A stretch of DNA of 64,000 nucleotides from Berkiella sp963803015 (GCA_963803015.1 CAWDKV010000003.1:62001-126000); one strand, 5' to 3'. Positions 8,934 through 16,799 are shown, counted from the first letter of the stretch. Translations and numbers: made by a program. Notes: a model not told the origin generated them from the sequence alone.

Positions 8934-9227
8934 TTATTTGTCTTCATAACATTCCAGAACAAAGTCATATTTATCAACATCAATAACGCCATCAATAACA
9001 TATTCTTGCAATTCTTTTGCTTGTTCATGATTTATGTCGTAACAATAAATTAAATCAACCATAGCAGGATCTGGATCATTAGGGTTAATGTTAAATAATT
9101 TTTGTAAAAAACTTAATTTTAGTGGTCTTAATTTATATTTCACCTCTATGAAATGATAGCCATCTTCATTCCCAATTTTACTATATCCTGAAACAACTCT
9201 TATGATTCCTTTAACATCGTCCGGCAT
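8934..9227 (-). CDS. Candidate immunity protein for the E3-type rRNase toxin
   Basis: 97 residues. Start at MPDDVKG: the stop codon of the toxin gene lies ten bases before it and forms part of its Shine-Dalgarno (TTTAGAGGAAAAATC-ATG), so translation is probably coupled to the toxin. An upstream in-frame ATG would overlap the toxin and is less likely. The protein is the paralogue of 7284-7577. It is acidic, as expected for a partner of a basic nuclease, but does not look like the classical 85-residue colicin E3 immunity protein; I infer a different fold or a diverged family. Confidence 0.72.
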   Translation of the reverse strand: MPDDVKGIIRVVSGYSKIGNEDGYHFIEVKYKLRPLKLSFLQKLFNINPNDPDPAMVDLIYCYDINHEQAKELQEYVIDGVIDVDKYDFVLECYEDK

Positions 9228-9237
9228 GATTTTTCCT

Positions 9238-9759
9238 CTAAAGGTATTTTTTAATACTTCTGTCATTTCTAGCTTCTTTTAATTTTTCACCAGTCAAGGG
9301 GTCGTATGCCCCTAAATGCTTTCCTTTTTTAGTGTACATTTCCACTTCTCCATGTTGATAATCCCACTCCAAAATCCTTTTGTCTTGCAGAGCCCATCGC
9401 TTTCTGAGCCCGCCCGGGAAAGTAGTTTTGCCATTTAATTCTTTTGCATCTAAAAAACCAGGTAACTCTGTAGGTGCCGGATGGTATCTTTTATCCTTAT
9501 CAGGCGCATGAGGACGATTTGCGCCATCAAGATTCGCTCTTTTTTTGTATACACCATACAATCCGCCGACTAGGCCTGGTTGTTCAGCTAACGTTTCGGT
9601 TTTATTTTCTCCAGGAGGAAGTGCTGGGAAAGGTAAAGGGAATGGCCCTTGGCTCTCTTCTGGATTGTTTCCATTATACTGTGAGGTATCCTCTGTGTGT
9701 ATTGGATAAATATATCCTCGTTCTGCATTAGGTCCTAGTTTATCTAAAGCAGAACTCAC
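9238..9759 (-). CDS. Colicin E3/cloacin-type 16S rRNase toxin domain
   Basis: 173 residues from a GTG start. The C-terminal ~85 residues follow the colicin E3 catalytic domain closely: YHPAPTELPGF, RKRWALQDKRILEWDYQHG, GEVEMYTKKGKHLGAYDPLTG and the final DRSIKKYL. By alignment from memory, the E3 catalytic residues D510, H513, E517 and R545 correspond to D133, H136, E140 and R167 here, all present. E3-type toxins cut 16S rRNA in the decoding centre. The first ~90 residues are a Pro/Gly-rich linker (FPLPFPALPPGE); no receptor, translocation or secretion domain is attached, so this may be a detached toxin tip or the end of a frameshifted larger protein. The frame stays open upstream to 9819. 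Confidence 0.87.
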   Translation of the reverse strand: MSSALDKLGPNAERGYIYPIHTEDTSQYNGNNPEESQGPFPLPFPALPPGENKTETLAEQPGLVGGLYGVYKKRANLDGANRPHAPDKDKRYHPAPTELPGFLDAKELNGKTTFPGGLRKRWALQDKRILEWDYQHGEVEMYTKKGKHLGAYDPLTGEKLKEARNDRSIKKYL

Positions 9760-9796
9760 GATTACAAGTTCTACAAGTTTTCCTGCAACTGAACTT

Positions 9797-10117
9797 TCAC
9801 CTGCTGCTGCTTCTGCCTAATAAAACTTGGCGATCTAAGGGGTGTGAGTGTTTCTTTAATAATGCGCTTATCGTTTGCTCTAGTTCGCTGTCATTCTCTA
9901 ATTTGTAATAACTAGCAAAAGCTTCCAAAAAATAGCGATAACCTGGTGTTTGCTTAAAAGCAGTCTTATCTGCGGCAGAAGGCATGACTTCGTTAAAAGC
10001 AAAGTCAGTTACCTCTTGTGAAGGTGCGGTATCAACAAGAAATGCGCATAAGTAGGGAACAACAGTATGAAAAGCGGAATTACGAAACTGTGACGAGATT
10101 TTGATGACAATATCCAT
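9797..10117 (-). CDS. Hypothetical protein upstream of the toxin
   Basis: 106 residues, unrecognised. It starts MDIVIKISSQFRNSAFHTVV with AAGGAC seven bases upstream, so translation is credible. There is no signal peptide; the C-terminus is LDRQVLLGRSSSR. The stop overlaps the open frame of the toxin, which reads AEAAAGESSVAGKLVELVIV in the region of the GCAGCAGCAG triplets. One base gained or lost there would join the two into a single protein of about 300 residues. Either it is an independent gene of a toxin operon or the N-terminal half of a frameshifted toxin. Confidence 0.5.
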   Translation of the reverse strand: MDIVIKISSQFRNSAFHTVVPYLCAFLVDTAPSQEVTDFAFNEVMPSAADKTAFKQTPGYRYFLEAFASYYKLENDSELEQTISALLKKHSHPLDRQVLLGRSSSR

Positions 10118-10152
10118 TTGAAAGTCCTTGAAATGTCCTTATTAGTGAGATT

Positions 10153-10279
10153 TACCCTTCCCAGATGAATTTTCGGTGTTGTTGCCTGCGCTCTTTCACC
10201 CCAGTCACGTACCAAAGCGTACGCTCCTGGGGCTTCATTCGCTTGGCGCCTAACCGAAAAATCATCTGCTTTGGGTATA
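10153..10279. repeat. Dispersed palindromic element, copy A
   Basis: About 125 bases. Outer arms TACCC..CAGATGAATTTTCGG and CCGAAAAATCATCTG..GGGTA pair with each other; an inner stem CCCCAG...CTGGGG encloses GCGTACGC-like sequence. The same element recurs at 10415-10542 and 28916-29043, and related forms occur at 27221, 45233 and 51911. It lies in a 465-base gap with no supported gene. See copy B for subtype comparison. Confidence 0.8.
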
Positions 10280-10391
10280 AAAAATAAAACAGTGTATCAT
10301 CATGAATATTTTCTGTTTATTTCAGTGTTTATCTCAATTTGGCAGATCCTAAATGAAGTGTTAAGGTAACGCAAGCATAAAAAATCATAAG

Positions 10392-10420
10392 TTGACCAAT
10401 AAAGAAATGAATAGTATACC
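10392..10420 (+). promoter_or_regulatory. Possible sigma-70 promoter at the edge of repeat copy B
   Basis: TTGACC at 10392-10397 and TATACC at 10415-10420 with 17 bases between. The -10 box is formed by the terminal TATACC of the dispersed element. If used, it would transcribe through the element into the J-domain gene at 10583. Weak evidence: sequence match only. Confidence 0.3.
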
Positions 10421-10542
10421 CTTCGCAGATGAATTTTCGGTGTTGTTGGCTTCGCGTCTCTCGCAACAGTCATGTATTTTGTATACACTCCTGTTACTCG
10501 AACGCTTGCCGCCTAACCGAAAAATCATCTGCTGTGGGTATA
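10415..10542. repeat. Dispersed palindromic element, copy B
   Basis: 128 bases bounded by TATACCC and GGGTATA. Compared with copies A and C, the outer arms are conserved, while the inner stem has changed on both sides together (CCCCAG/CTGGGG in A and C becomes AACAG/CTGTT here), so the pairing is kept. That is the pattern of a structured element. It lies directly upstream of the gene at 10583. Confidence 0.8.
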
Positions 10543-10582
10543 TAAAAGATTCTGCGGAACACTAACTAAAAATAGATATTTT

Positions 10583-12223
10583 ATGAAAAATCCTTTTCCT
10601 CAAATTAAAAATTATGTAGCTCATCAATCTTATGAGGCTTTGCGCAAAGCGCTTTTTTTAAATTTATTTTTTTATTATTATGGCCTGAGGTTTTTTTATC
10701 GTGCGCATGATTTTTTTTGTCTGATGAAATCAAGATTATCTGCAATCAACAATAGGCTAGGACGTTTTCAACTAAAAGCTCCTCGTTTTATTTATTCTCG
10801 CTTTGTGACGAAATATGTACGAAAACCGTTGGGATATCTCATGAATACATTGACGTGGAGTTTGCGCACCATTAATTTTCAGTTAACAAAAATGTATTGG
10901 CGTTACTTGCTTAAAGATTTGATCTCAAGAAAATCGGGTGAGATACGCTTTAATGAAATAAAATTTTTGCTTTGGCTTAATCCCACTTTAATTAATAATA
11001 AAATACGAGTTGAAGATGAGGAAGTTTCTTTACTTGATATCATTATTACTAAATCACCCATACGTTTTGATATTGTAAGAGCATTGATTCAGCAGCATGG
11101 TGCAAATTTTGATGATTGTGGTTGTGTTCGGTTTATGCATTTGAATACAGATCATTTAATTCCATGGGAACCTGCCAAATATTGGCACATTTTTTATAGC
11201 AATCCAATTTATTATTTAGCAGAGTATGTTAGAAATTTATCTTTTGATGAAAAAGCCGCAGTAGAATATGAAACTGCCAAAGCCGAGTTTAAAGCTATTG
11301 TTGAGTATGTTGCTACCCAAGAACAACCTCCAAAAAAAGGAAAGGGTAAAGCTAATTATCAAATGAAAGGGGGCTTTCCCTTACTTGCTTACATGCCGAC
11401 TTGGGATCTGGCACAATTTTTAATAGATAAAGGTGCAGATCCAGAATTAGAAAATACATCATTTGCAAACAGAAATGTCATGGAAACGCTTTTGGCTTTT
11501 GATGAATATGCGCGGCTTGAATCATTTTTGCAGAACGGATATGCCAAAATTAGAGATCTGAAAGATAAATTAATTAAAAGCAATGCTTTGTTTAGGTCTG
11601 CTTCTGCTTTGCTCAGTCCAGAGCTTTCGAAACAACTTTCCGATCTTGATAAGGCTCATATTATAACAGCTGCGTTGCATAGAGAGGCGCAGATGTATGG
11701 TTTTCATTTTCTAAGTAGAACCCACCAGCTGATTGAACATAAATTGAGATATCATTATCGAACTAAAAGAGAAGCAATAGGACTTGTGCTAAAAAATTTA
11801 CTTATTGATTTGGCGACAAATTCTAGAGATATTTATTTAATGTTTAGGAAAATGCATCTAGAATTTAGGCTTTGCAAGATTCCTGAAGTTTCTCAAAGTT
11901 TCCTGAAAGTTATTTCTGAATGGAGAAAAAAGGACCCATCAATCTTTGATGCTATAGAAGCGCTTCATGAGTGGCAATGCCTGCCAGAAGGCTTCATCCC
12001 AAGATATGATATGGCGCAATTAGATGAGAAAAAAGATATACAAGGAGCAAGAAAGGTAGCGCATGAAATCTTGGGGGTCTCAGAAGGTGCTTCGCCTGAG
12101 CAAATTACGCATGCTTATCGCAGACTTTCTTTGAAATACCATCCTGATAAAAATAAAACTCCGGCGGCTTCTGCAGAAATGGCATGCCTTAGTAAAGCAC
12201 GAGATTTATTGTCCCCTAATTAG
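10583..12223 (+). CDS. Large protein with ankyrin-like segment and C-terminal J-domain
   Basis: 546 residues. The C-terminal ~59 residues (488-546) are a DnaJ J-domain: AHEILGVSEGASPEQITHAY and LSLKYHPDKNK with the HPD tripeptide at 520-522, expected to stimulate an Hsp70. It lacks the Gly/Phe and zinc regions of DnaJ and has the J-domain at the wrong end, so it is not the housekeeping chaperone. The middle has an ankyrin-like piece (WDLAQFLIDKGADPELEN near 270). The N-terminal ~130 residues are basic and aromatic-rich. No Shine-Dalgarno is evident and the gene is AT-rich. Candidate host-directed effector acting on host Hsp70, by inference. Confidence 0.75.
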   Translation: MKNPFPQIKNYVAHQSYEALRKALFLNLFFYYYGLRFFYRAHDFFCLMKSRLSAINNRLGRFQLKAPRFIYSRFVTKYVRKPLGYLMNTLTWSLRTINFQLTKMYWRYLLKDLISRKSGEIRFNEIKFLLWLNPTLINNKIRVEDEEVSLLDIIITKSPIRFDIVRALIQQHGANFDDCGCVRFMHLNTDHLIPWEPAKYWHIFYSNPIYYLAEYVRNLSFDEKAAVEYETAKAEFKAIVEYVATQEQPPKKGKGKANYQMKGGFPLLAYMPTWDLAQFLIDKGADPELENTSFANRNVMETLLAFDEYARLESFLQNGYAKIRDLKDKLIKSNALFRSASALLSPELSKQLSDLDKAHIITAALHREAQMYGFHFLSRTHQLIEHKLRYHYRTKREAIGLVLKNLLIDLATNSRDIYLMFRKMHLEFRLCKIPEVSQSFLKVISEWRKKDPSIFDAIEALHEWQCLPEGFIPRYDMAQLDEKKDIQGARKVAHEILGVSEGASPEQITHAYRRLSLKYHPDKNKTPAASAEMACLSKARDLLSPN

Positions 12224-12267
12224 AGTTGAGATTAAGAGCAATATTTTTTAACTTTTAAGATGACTAG

Positions 12268-12654
12268 TTAAGGGCTACCCGTTTTGTGATACTTAAAAGC
12301 TTCTTCAGCTGAAACCGAAGGAACTAACTTATCTCCATTTTGCTGTTGTTTATATTGATAAGAGAGCGAAGGATTAGCAGAAGAAATGAATAACTCGGCA
12401 GGGGGATTATTTAGCTCAGCAAGTTCTGCTTGAGATCTTATAAGTTGTTCTATATCAGGAGTAGCTTCTCTACTCTCTCCTGAAGAGGCTAAAACGGATT
12501 CAGCAACATGAACAGCGATCCAATTTACATCATCAGAAGCTCTTAATGTGGGATGAGCAGCCTGAGATGTTGCTACAGGGTTAGGCGATGCACTGATAAC
12601 AGCTGGAACATCAACAAAAGCGGGAACATCGACAACAGAAGGTCCTGGTTTCAT
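12268..12654 (-). CDS. Hypothetical low-complexity protein
   Basis: 128 residues, rich in Ala, Ser, Pro and Val, no membrane segment. It starts MKPGPSVVDVPAFVDVPAV and ends EEAFKYHKTGSP. AAGGAATAAAGTC-ATG provides a good ribosome-binding site. No family recognised. Composition (disordered, Ser/Pro-rich) resembles the hypothetical protein at 51384-51902 and the tails of other candidate effectors in the window. Confidence 0.5.
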   Translation of the reverse strand: MKPGPSVVDVPAFVDVPAVISASPNPVATSQAAHPTLRASDDVNWIAVHVAESVLASSGESREATPDIEQLIRSQAELAELNNPPAELFISSANPSLSYQYKQQQNGDKLVPSVSAEEAFKYHKTGSP

Positions 12655-12705
12655 GACTTTATTCCTTATAACATTCCTTAGAGAGTAAACAGCTATGAGT
12701 GTACT

Positions 12706-14328
12706 CTATTTTTCTCCGGCTAAAAACACATGACTTAAATAATCTTCCTTATAACGCTTGAGATATTCAGCATAGCTGCCATGAAAGTCTTTCATGCCGG
12801 CTTCAGTTAGTGCAATGATACGCGTGGCGACTTTAGAAACAAAGTGTCTATCATGGCTTACTAAAATAAGGGTACCGTCAAAAGTGCGTAAGGCTTTGGC
12901 TAGGGTGTCAAGACTTTCGACATCAAGATGGTTAGTGGGCTCATCCATAATGATGACATTAGGTAAAGAGAGCATCATATTCGCTAGCAACAATCTTGCG
13001 GCTTCGCCCCCACTAATATTGAGAATACTTTTTTCTACTTCATCTTTAGTGAACAAGACTTGCCCTAAAATATGGCGTACTTTCACTGAGGTCTCGCCGT
13101 GATCTTGTTGGCATAACCAGTCAAAGACCGATATATCTTCTTTAAGTGCTTCATGATGATCTTGGGCAAAATAGGCAATATGGGTTTCATAACCCAATTC
13201 CACGTCGCCCGCATCTTGTTTGAGTAGGCCAAGCATGATTTTGAGTAAAGTCGATTTGCCTATGCCATTGTGACCAATGATAGCGACTTTCTCACCGCGA
13301 TTAATTTCTAATTTGACGTTATGTAAAACTTGTTTTTCACCGAAACTCTTAGAAATATGAGAAACTTTTACTACTTTTTTTCCAGATGGTCTTTTGCTGA
13401 CAAACTGTAACTGGGGACTAATTCTGGAGCTGTTTTTGATATCCGGCAGCTCAATTTTATCGATCATTTTCATTTTTGATCGCGCTTGGGTTGCCTTGCT
13501 GGCTTTTGCTTTAAATTTGTCGACAAAGCTCTGCATTCTGGCTATTTTGTCTTCAATATTCTTTTTCTCTGCCAGTTTTTGCGTCATCATTTCTTTTTTC
13601 TTTAGCAAAAACTTATCATAATTCCCGGGATATTCGCGGACTTCACCATAATCGATGTCAAGTATATGGGTGGCGACACTGTTAAGAAATTTGACGTCAT
13701 GCGAAACAAAGACCAGAAGACCTTTAAATTCATTAATTAAATATTGTTCTAACCAAATAATGGTCATAATGTCTAAGTGGTTAGTGGGCTCGTCTAGTAA
13801 TAGAATATCGGGCTCTTCGAACAAGGCTTGTGCGAGCAGCACCCGTATTTTATAACCACCAGAAAGTAAACCAAGCGGTTTTTCATGATTTTCACTTGGG
13901 ATCCCAAGTCCTTTTAATAAAGTATGGGCTAAGCTTTCCGCCATATAGCCATCATAATGCGCGATGGTCTCTTCCAATTGGGTTAATCGATTGGCGGCCT
14001 TGTCTGTCCACTCTCCTTCTAAAAGCTGTTCTTTTTCTTGGAAGGCTTGCCAAAGCGGGGCTTTCCCTTGGATCACGACATCCAAAACTCTTTGCGATTC
14101 ATAACGAAAATGATCTTGCTTGACCCAGCCGACGACAGCGTTTTTGGGTAGCATAATTTCGCCAAGACTAGGTGTTTCTTCGGCCATCATGAGGCGCAAA
14201 AGTGTACTTTTACCGGTACCATTCGCGCCGACCAAAGCATAACGATTACCCGGATTAAGCAATAAATTGACGCCCTCAAACAGTAATTTGGAACCATAGT
14301 GTAGTGATAAGTCATTGAGGGTAATCAT
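12706..14328 (-). CDS. ABC-F family ATPase, YbiT-like
   Basis: 540 residues with two ABC cassettes and no membrane domain. The first Walker A is GANGTGKST at 34-42, the first signature LSGGYKIRVLLAQAL; the linker between cassettes is charged (KARSKMKMIDKIELPDI); the second Walker A is GHNGIGKST near 353 and the second signature ISGGEAARLLLANM, with DEPTNHLD in both halves. ABC-F proteins bind the ribosomal E site and ease stalled translation. Length and sequence are closest to E. coli YbiT (530) rather than EttA or Uup. Complete. Confidence 0.9.
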   Translation of the reverse strand: MITLNDLSLHYGSKLLFEGVNLLLNPGNRYALVGANGTGKSTLLRLMMAEETPSLGEIMLPKNAVVGWVKQDHFRYESQRVLDVVIQGKAPLWQAFQEKEQLLEGEWTDKAANRLTQLEETIAHYDGYMAESLAHTLLKGLGIPSENHEKPLGLLSGGYKIRVLLAQALFEEPDILLLDEPTNHLDIMTIIWLEQYLINEFKGLLVFVSHDVKFLNSVATHILDIDYGEVREYPGNYDKFLLKKKEMMTQKLAEKKNIEDKIARMQSFVDKFKAKASKATQARSKMKMIDKIELPDIKNSSRISPQLQFVSKRPSGKKVVKVSHISKSFGEKQVLHNVKLEINRGEKVAIIGHNGIGKSTLLKIMLGLLKQDAGDVELGYETHIAYFAQDHHEALKEDISVFDWLCQQDHGETSVKVRHILGQVLFTKDEVEKSILNISGGEAARLLLANMMLSLPNVIIMDEPTNHLDVESLDTLAKALRTFDGTLILVSHDRHFVSKVATRIIALTEAGMKDFHGSYAEYLKRYKEDYLSHVFLAGEK

Positions 14329-14629
14329 ATTTTTCTCTTACGTAGGCAAAGGGCACTTACTGAGTAAGTCTGGCAACTTTAAATTGACCCTATCTTATCA
14401 CAAAATAGCCTGAGGGGAGGCACTTTTAAACTAATATTTAGCTATTCTGGCTTTAAAGAGGTTTAGCTAAAGTGCTACTAAGAGTGGTTTTCTTGACAAC
14501 GCTGGCGTACGCATTACGCTTATCCATAGGCAGTTACGCAAAATTGTAATAATCTGCTTTTGTGATGATGTTACAAATGATCTGCTAAACGGTGAACTTC
14601 TTTTTTATAAAACTAAATCAGGTGATCTC
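14329..14629. other. Gene-free spacer of 301 bases
   Basis: Separates the divergent ABC-F gene and the bufferin-like gene, so it should contain both promoters. I see TTGACA at about 14494 but no convincing -10 box at the right distance. An imperfect inverted repeat GCACTTTTAAACT / AGCTAAAGTGC spans roughly 14420-14483. No gene supported. Confidence 0.4.
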
Positions 14630-14890
14630 ATGAAAAAAATATACAATGGAATAATTCTTGCTGCCATGGCTGGAACACTGTTTGCAAGCGCAAGCTTTGC
14701 TGCTGAAAATTCAGGATCGCAAGACGCTTCCGTAAAATGTTCAGGTGCTAATGCTTGTAAAGGGCAAAGCGCTTGCAAAACAGCAACCAGTAGCTGTAAA
14801 GGCCAAAACAGCTGTAAAGGTCAAGGTTATATCATGACCAATTCCGCTAAAGAATGTACTGATAAAGGCGGAAAAGTAGAGAAGAGCTAA
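14630..14890 (+). CDS. Bufferin-like (BufA2-type) cysteine-rich periplasmic peptide
   Basis: 86 residues with a clear signal peptide (MKKIYNGIILAAMAGTLFASASFAAE). The mature part has repeated CxxxxxC spacings: CSGANACKGQSACKTATSSC then CKGQNSCKGQG and a late cysteine in KECTDKGG. This is the pattern of BufA2-family peptides, proposed ribosomal metal-chelating peptides modified by BufB (DUF692) and BufC. No BufB/BufC gene lies nearby, so any modification enzymes would be encoded elsewhere, or the peptide acts unmodified. A strong terminator hairpin follows. Confidence 0.75.
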   Translation: MKKIYNGIILAAMAGTLFASASFAAENSGSQDASVKCSGANACKGQSACKTATSSCKGQNSCKGQGYIMTNSAKECTDKGGKVEKS

Positions 14891-14897
14891 TTCTCAA

Positions 14898-14940
14898 AAG
14901 AGCTTTAACCCTCAAGTAGGGTTAGAGCTCTTCCCTCTCT
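14898..14940 (+). terminator. Rho-independent terminator after the bufferin-like gene
   Basis: Arms AAGAGCTTTAACCCT (14898-14912) and AGGGTTAGAGCTCTT (14918-14932) form a long stem with one mismatch and a five-base loop, followed by a pyrimidine-rich CCCTCTCT. Confidence 0.7.
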
Positions 14941-15094
14941 GTCTTACGTCCCAGGTCCCACGCATTTCCAGTTAAGTATCTCAACTTTAAAATTTCTCTC
15001 GCCTAAAAATGCGCTGAAGATAGCCATTTTTTTCGACGAGCTCACGAGTAGCAACTAAACTATTATTTAGTCTTTTTCTAAAGGTGGGCCGGTT

Positions 15095-15682
15095 ATGAAC
15101 AAGTATTTTCAATATGGTTTATTCTTCATTTCATTCCTGGGTGGCCTTGTCTCACCTCTTTTTGCCGCTCAAACAATTTATCAGATCGATCCTATGCATA
15201 CTTTTGTTTTGTGGCATATCAACCATTTTGGCTTTTCTCATCCTGCTGGCAAATGGACAGCTTCAGGAGAGTTAGGGATTGATAAGGAAAAACTAGAAAA
15301 TAGCAAAGCCAATGTCACCATCGATGTGGCACATATGATAACTGGGTTACCAGAGCTGGATAAACATCTCAGTGGAAAGATATTTTTTGATGTCACAAAA
15401 TTTCCCACAGCGACTTTTGTCAGTGATAAAGTGGAAGTGACAAATAACCAAATCACTAAACTACACGGAATTTTAACCATTAAAGGGATAGCCAAGCCTA
15501 TATGGTTGGATGTGAAATTAAATAAAGAAGGCAAAAATCCTATCACGGAAAATGAAGCGGTGGGTTATAGCGCGCATACCACGCTAAAACGCTCAGATTT
15601 TGGGATAAAGACGCTTCTGCCGGGATTAGGCGATGAAGTGAAAATAGATATTGAATTAGAAGCCTTTGTCCCCAAAAAGTAG
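15095..15682 (+). CDS. YceI family periplasmic protein (first copy)
   Basis: 195 residues, N-terminal signal peptide ending near LFAAQ. YceI proteins are lipocalin-like barrels that bind isoprenoid or amphiphilic ligands. Typical features: YQIDPMHTFVLWHINHFGFS near the start of the mature part, HLSGKIFFDVTKFPTATF, and C-terminal LKRSDFGI followed by LGDEVKIDIELEA. AAGGTGGG lies upstream of the ATG. It is first in a three-gene group YceI - cytochrome b561 - YceI with spacings of 11 bases and an overlap, so co-transcription is likely. Confidence 0.9.
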   Translation: MNKYFQYGLFFISFLGGLVSPLFAAQTIYQIDPMHTFVLWHINHFGFSHPAGKWTASGELGIDKEKLENSKANVTIDVAHMITGLPELDKHLSGKIFFDVTKFPTATFVSDKVEVTNNQITKLHGILTIKGIAKPIWLDVKLNKEGKNPITENEAVGYSAHTTLKRSDFGIKTLLPGLGDEVKIDIELEAFVPKK

Positions 15683-15693
15683 GAGTAGCATCT

Positions 15694-16236
15694 GTGCAAG
15701 TGAAAAATACAACCCAAAATTATGGTTTAGTCGCTAAAAGTTTACATTGGCTAATGGCATTTATCGTGATTGGGTTGTTAATCTTAGGGTTGTATATGGT
15801 CACGTTGCCGATTAATGCAGAAAAATTAAAACTCTATGGTTGGCACAAAGAATGGGGAATTTTAATATTGATGTTAGTGGTTGCGCGACTCATTTGGCGC
15901 TTTAGCAATATTACCCCCCCCTTGCCAAACCACCTCCCGGCTTGGCAAAAATGGGCAGCATCGAGTGTTCATTATGCGTTTTATCTTTTTCTATTTGCGA
16001 TGCCCCTGTCTGGCTGGATGATTTCTTCTGCGGCAGGATTGCCAGTTTCCTTTTTTGGCTTATTTGTTTTACCGGATTTGGTTGCGCCAAATAAAGCGTT
16101 AATGGTGTTGCTGGAAGAAATACATAAATGGTTAGGTTATGGGCTTATTTTGGCGATAGTGGCGCATGTGGGCGCATCTTTGCAACATCATTTTATTTAT
16201 AAAGATAATATTTTACGGAGAATGTGGCCATGGTAA
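15694..16236 (+). CDS. Cytochrome b561
   Basis: 180 residues from a GTG start with AGGAG eight bases upstream. Four membrane helices and haem-ligand histidines typical of the CybB/YodB family: SLHWLMAFIVIGLLILGLYM, LYGWHKEWGIL, VHYAFYLFLFAMPLSGWMIS and KWLGYGLILAIVAHVGASLQHHF. Transfers electrons between quinol and periplasmic acceptors. Sandwiched between two YceI genes as in the E. coli yceJ-yceI arrangement, with one extra YceI. Confidence 0.92.
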   Translation: MQVKNTTQNYGLVAKSLHWLMAFIVIGLLILGLYMVTLPINAEKLKLYGWHKEWGILILMLVVARLIWRFSNITPPLPNHLPAWQKWAASSVHYAFYLFLFAMPLSGWMISSAAGLPVSFFGLFVLPDLVAPNKALMVLLEEIHKWLGYGLILAIVAHVGASLQHHFIYKDNILRRMWPW

Positions 16237-16793
16237 GAGCACTTTTTGTAATGGGGATGTCATTGTTAAGCCTTAATCTGCACGCAGCTATAAAATCCTG
16301 GCAGATAGTCCCTAGCGAGAGCAGTTTGGTTTTTATCGCCACGCAAAATAATGCCCCGGTAAAAGGCAGTTTTAAAAGTTATACAGGTGATATTCAATTT
16401 GATAAAGCAGATCTTGCTGCAAGCAAAGTGCGTCTTAGCGTCGATATTGGATCGGTGAGCACATCGTATCAACCGGTTGCGGATACACTCAAGACGGAAG
16501 ATTGGTTTAACGTCAAAGCCTTTCCGCAAGCCCTCTTTGAGTCAAAAAGCATTAAACAAATAAAAGACGGCTATCAAGCGCAAGGGATGTTGTCGATTCG
16601 AGATAAATCTGCTCCTTTGACGATAGATTTCTCGCTAAAAGAGGGATCTCCTGAAAAAATAAAGGTAAAAGGGGAAGCGACTATTAGCCGCACCCAATTT
16701 GGTATTGGTCAAGGTGAATGGGCAGCCACCGATGAAGTGAAAGATAAAGTAAAAATTGATTTCGACTTTGCGCTTCAAGCAGGGACAAAATAA
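16230..16793 (+). CDS. YceI family periplasmic protein (second copy)
   Basis: 187 residues from ATG at 16230, which overlaps the stop of the cytochrome gene (ATGGTAA) and has GGAG nine bases upstream; a GTG six bases earlier is too near that site. Signal peptide MVRALFVMGMSLLSLNLHAA. Mature protein: WQIVPSESSLVFIATQNNAPV, LKTEDWFNVKAFPQALFES, ISRTQFGIGQGEW, and KVKIDFDFALQA. Diverged from the first YceI, so probably a different ligand. Translationally coupled to the cytochrome. Confidence 0.9.
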   Translation: MVRALFVMGMSLLSLNLHAAIKSWQIVPSESSLVFIATQNNAPVKGSFKSYTGDIQFDKADLAASKVRLSVDIGSVSTSYQPVADTLKTEDWFNVKAFPQALFESKSIKQIKDGYQAQGMLSIRDKSAPLTIDFSLKEGSPEKIKVKGEATISRTQFGIGQGEWAATDEVKDKVKIDFDFALQAGTK

Positions 16794-16799
16794 TATTGC

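Noticed and set aside
7284..9227. Integron-like cassette array (small same-strand genes with spacers)
   Set aside because: I searched the spacers for paired R-box/L-box attC cores and saw no consistent sites; no integrase in the window.
10300..10488. 62-residue minus-strand frame
   Set aside because: It lies largely within dispersed element copy B and has no coding character.
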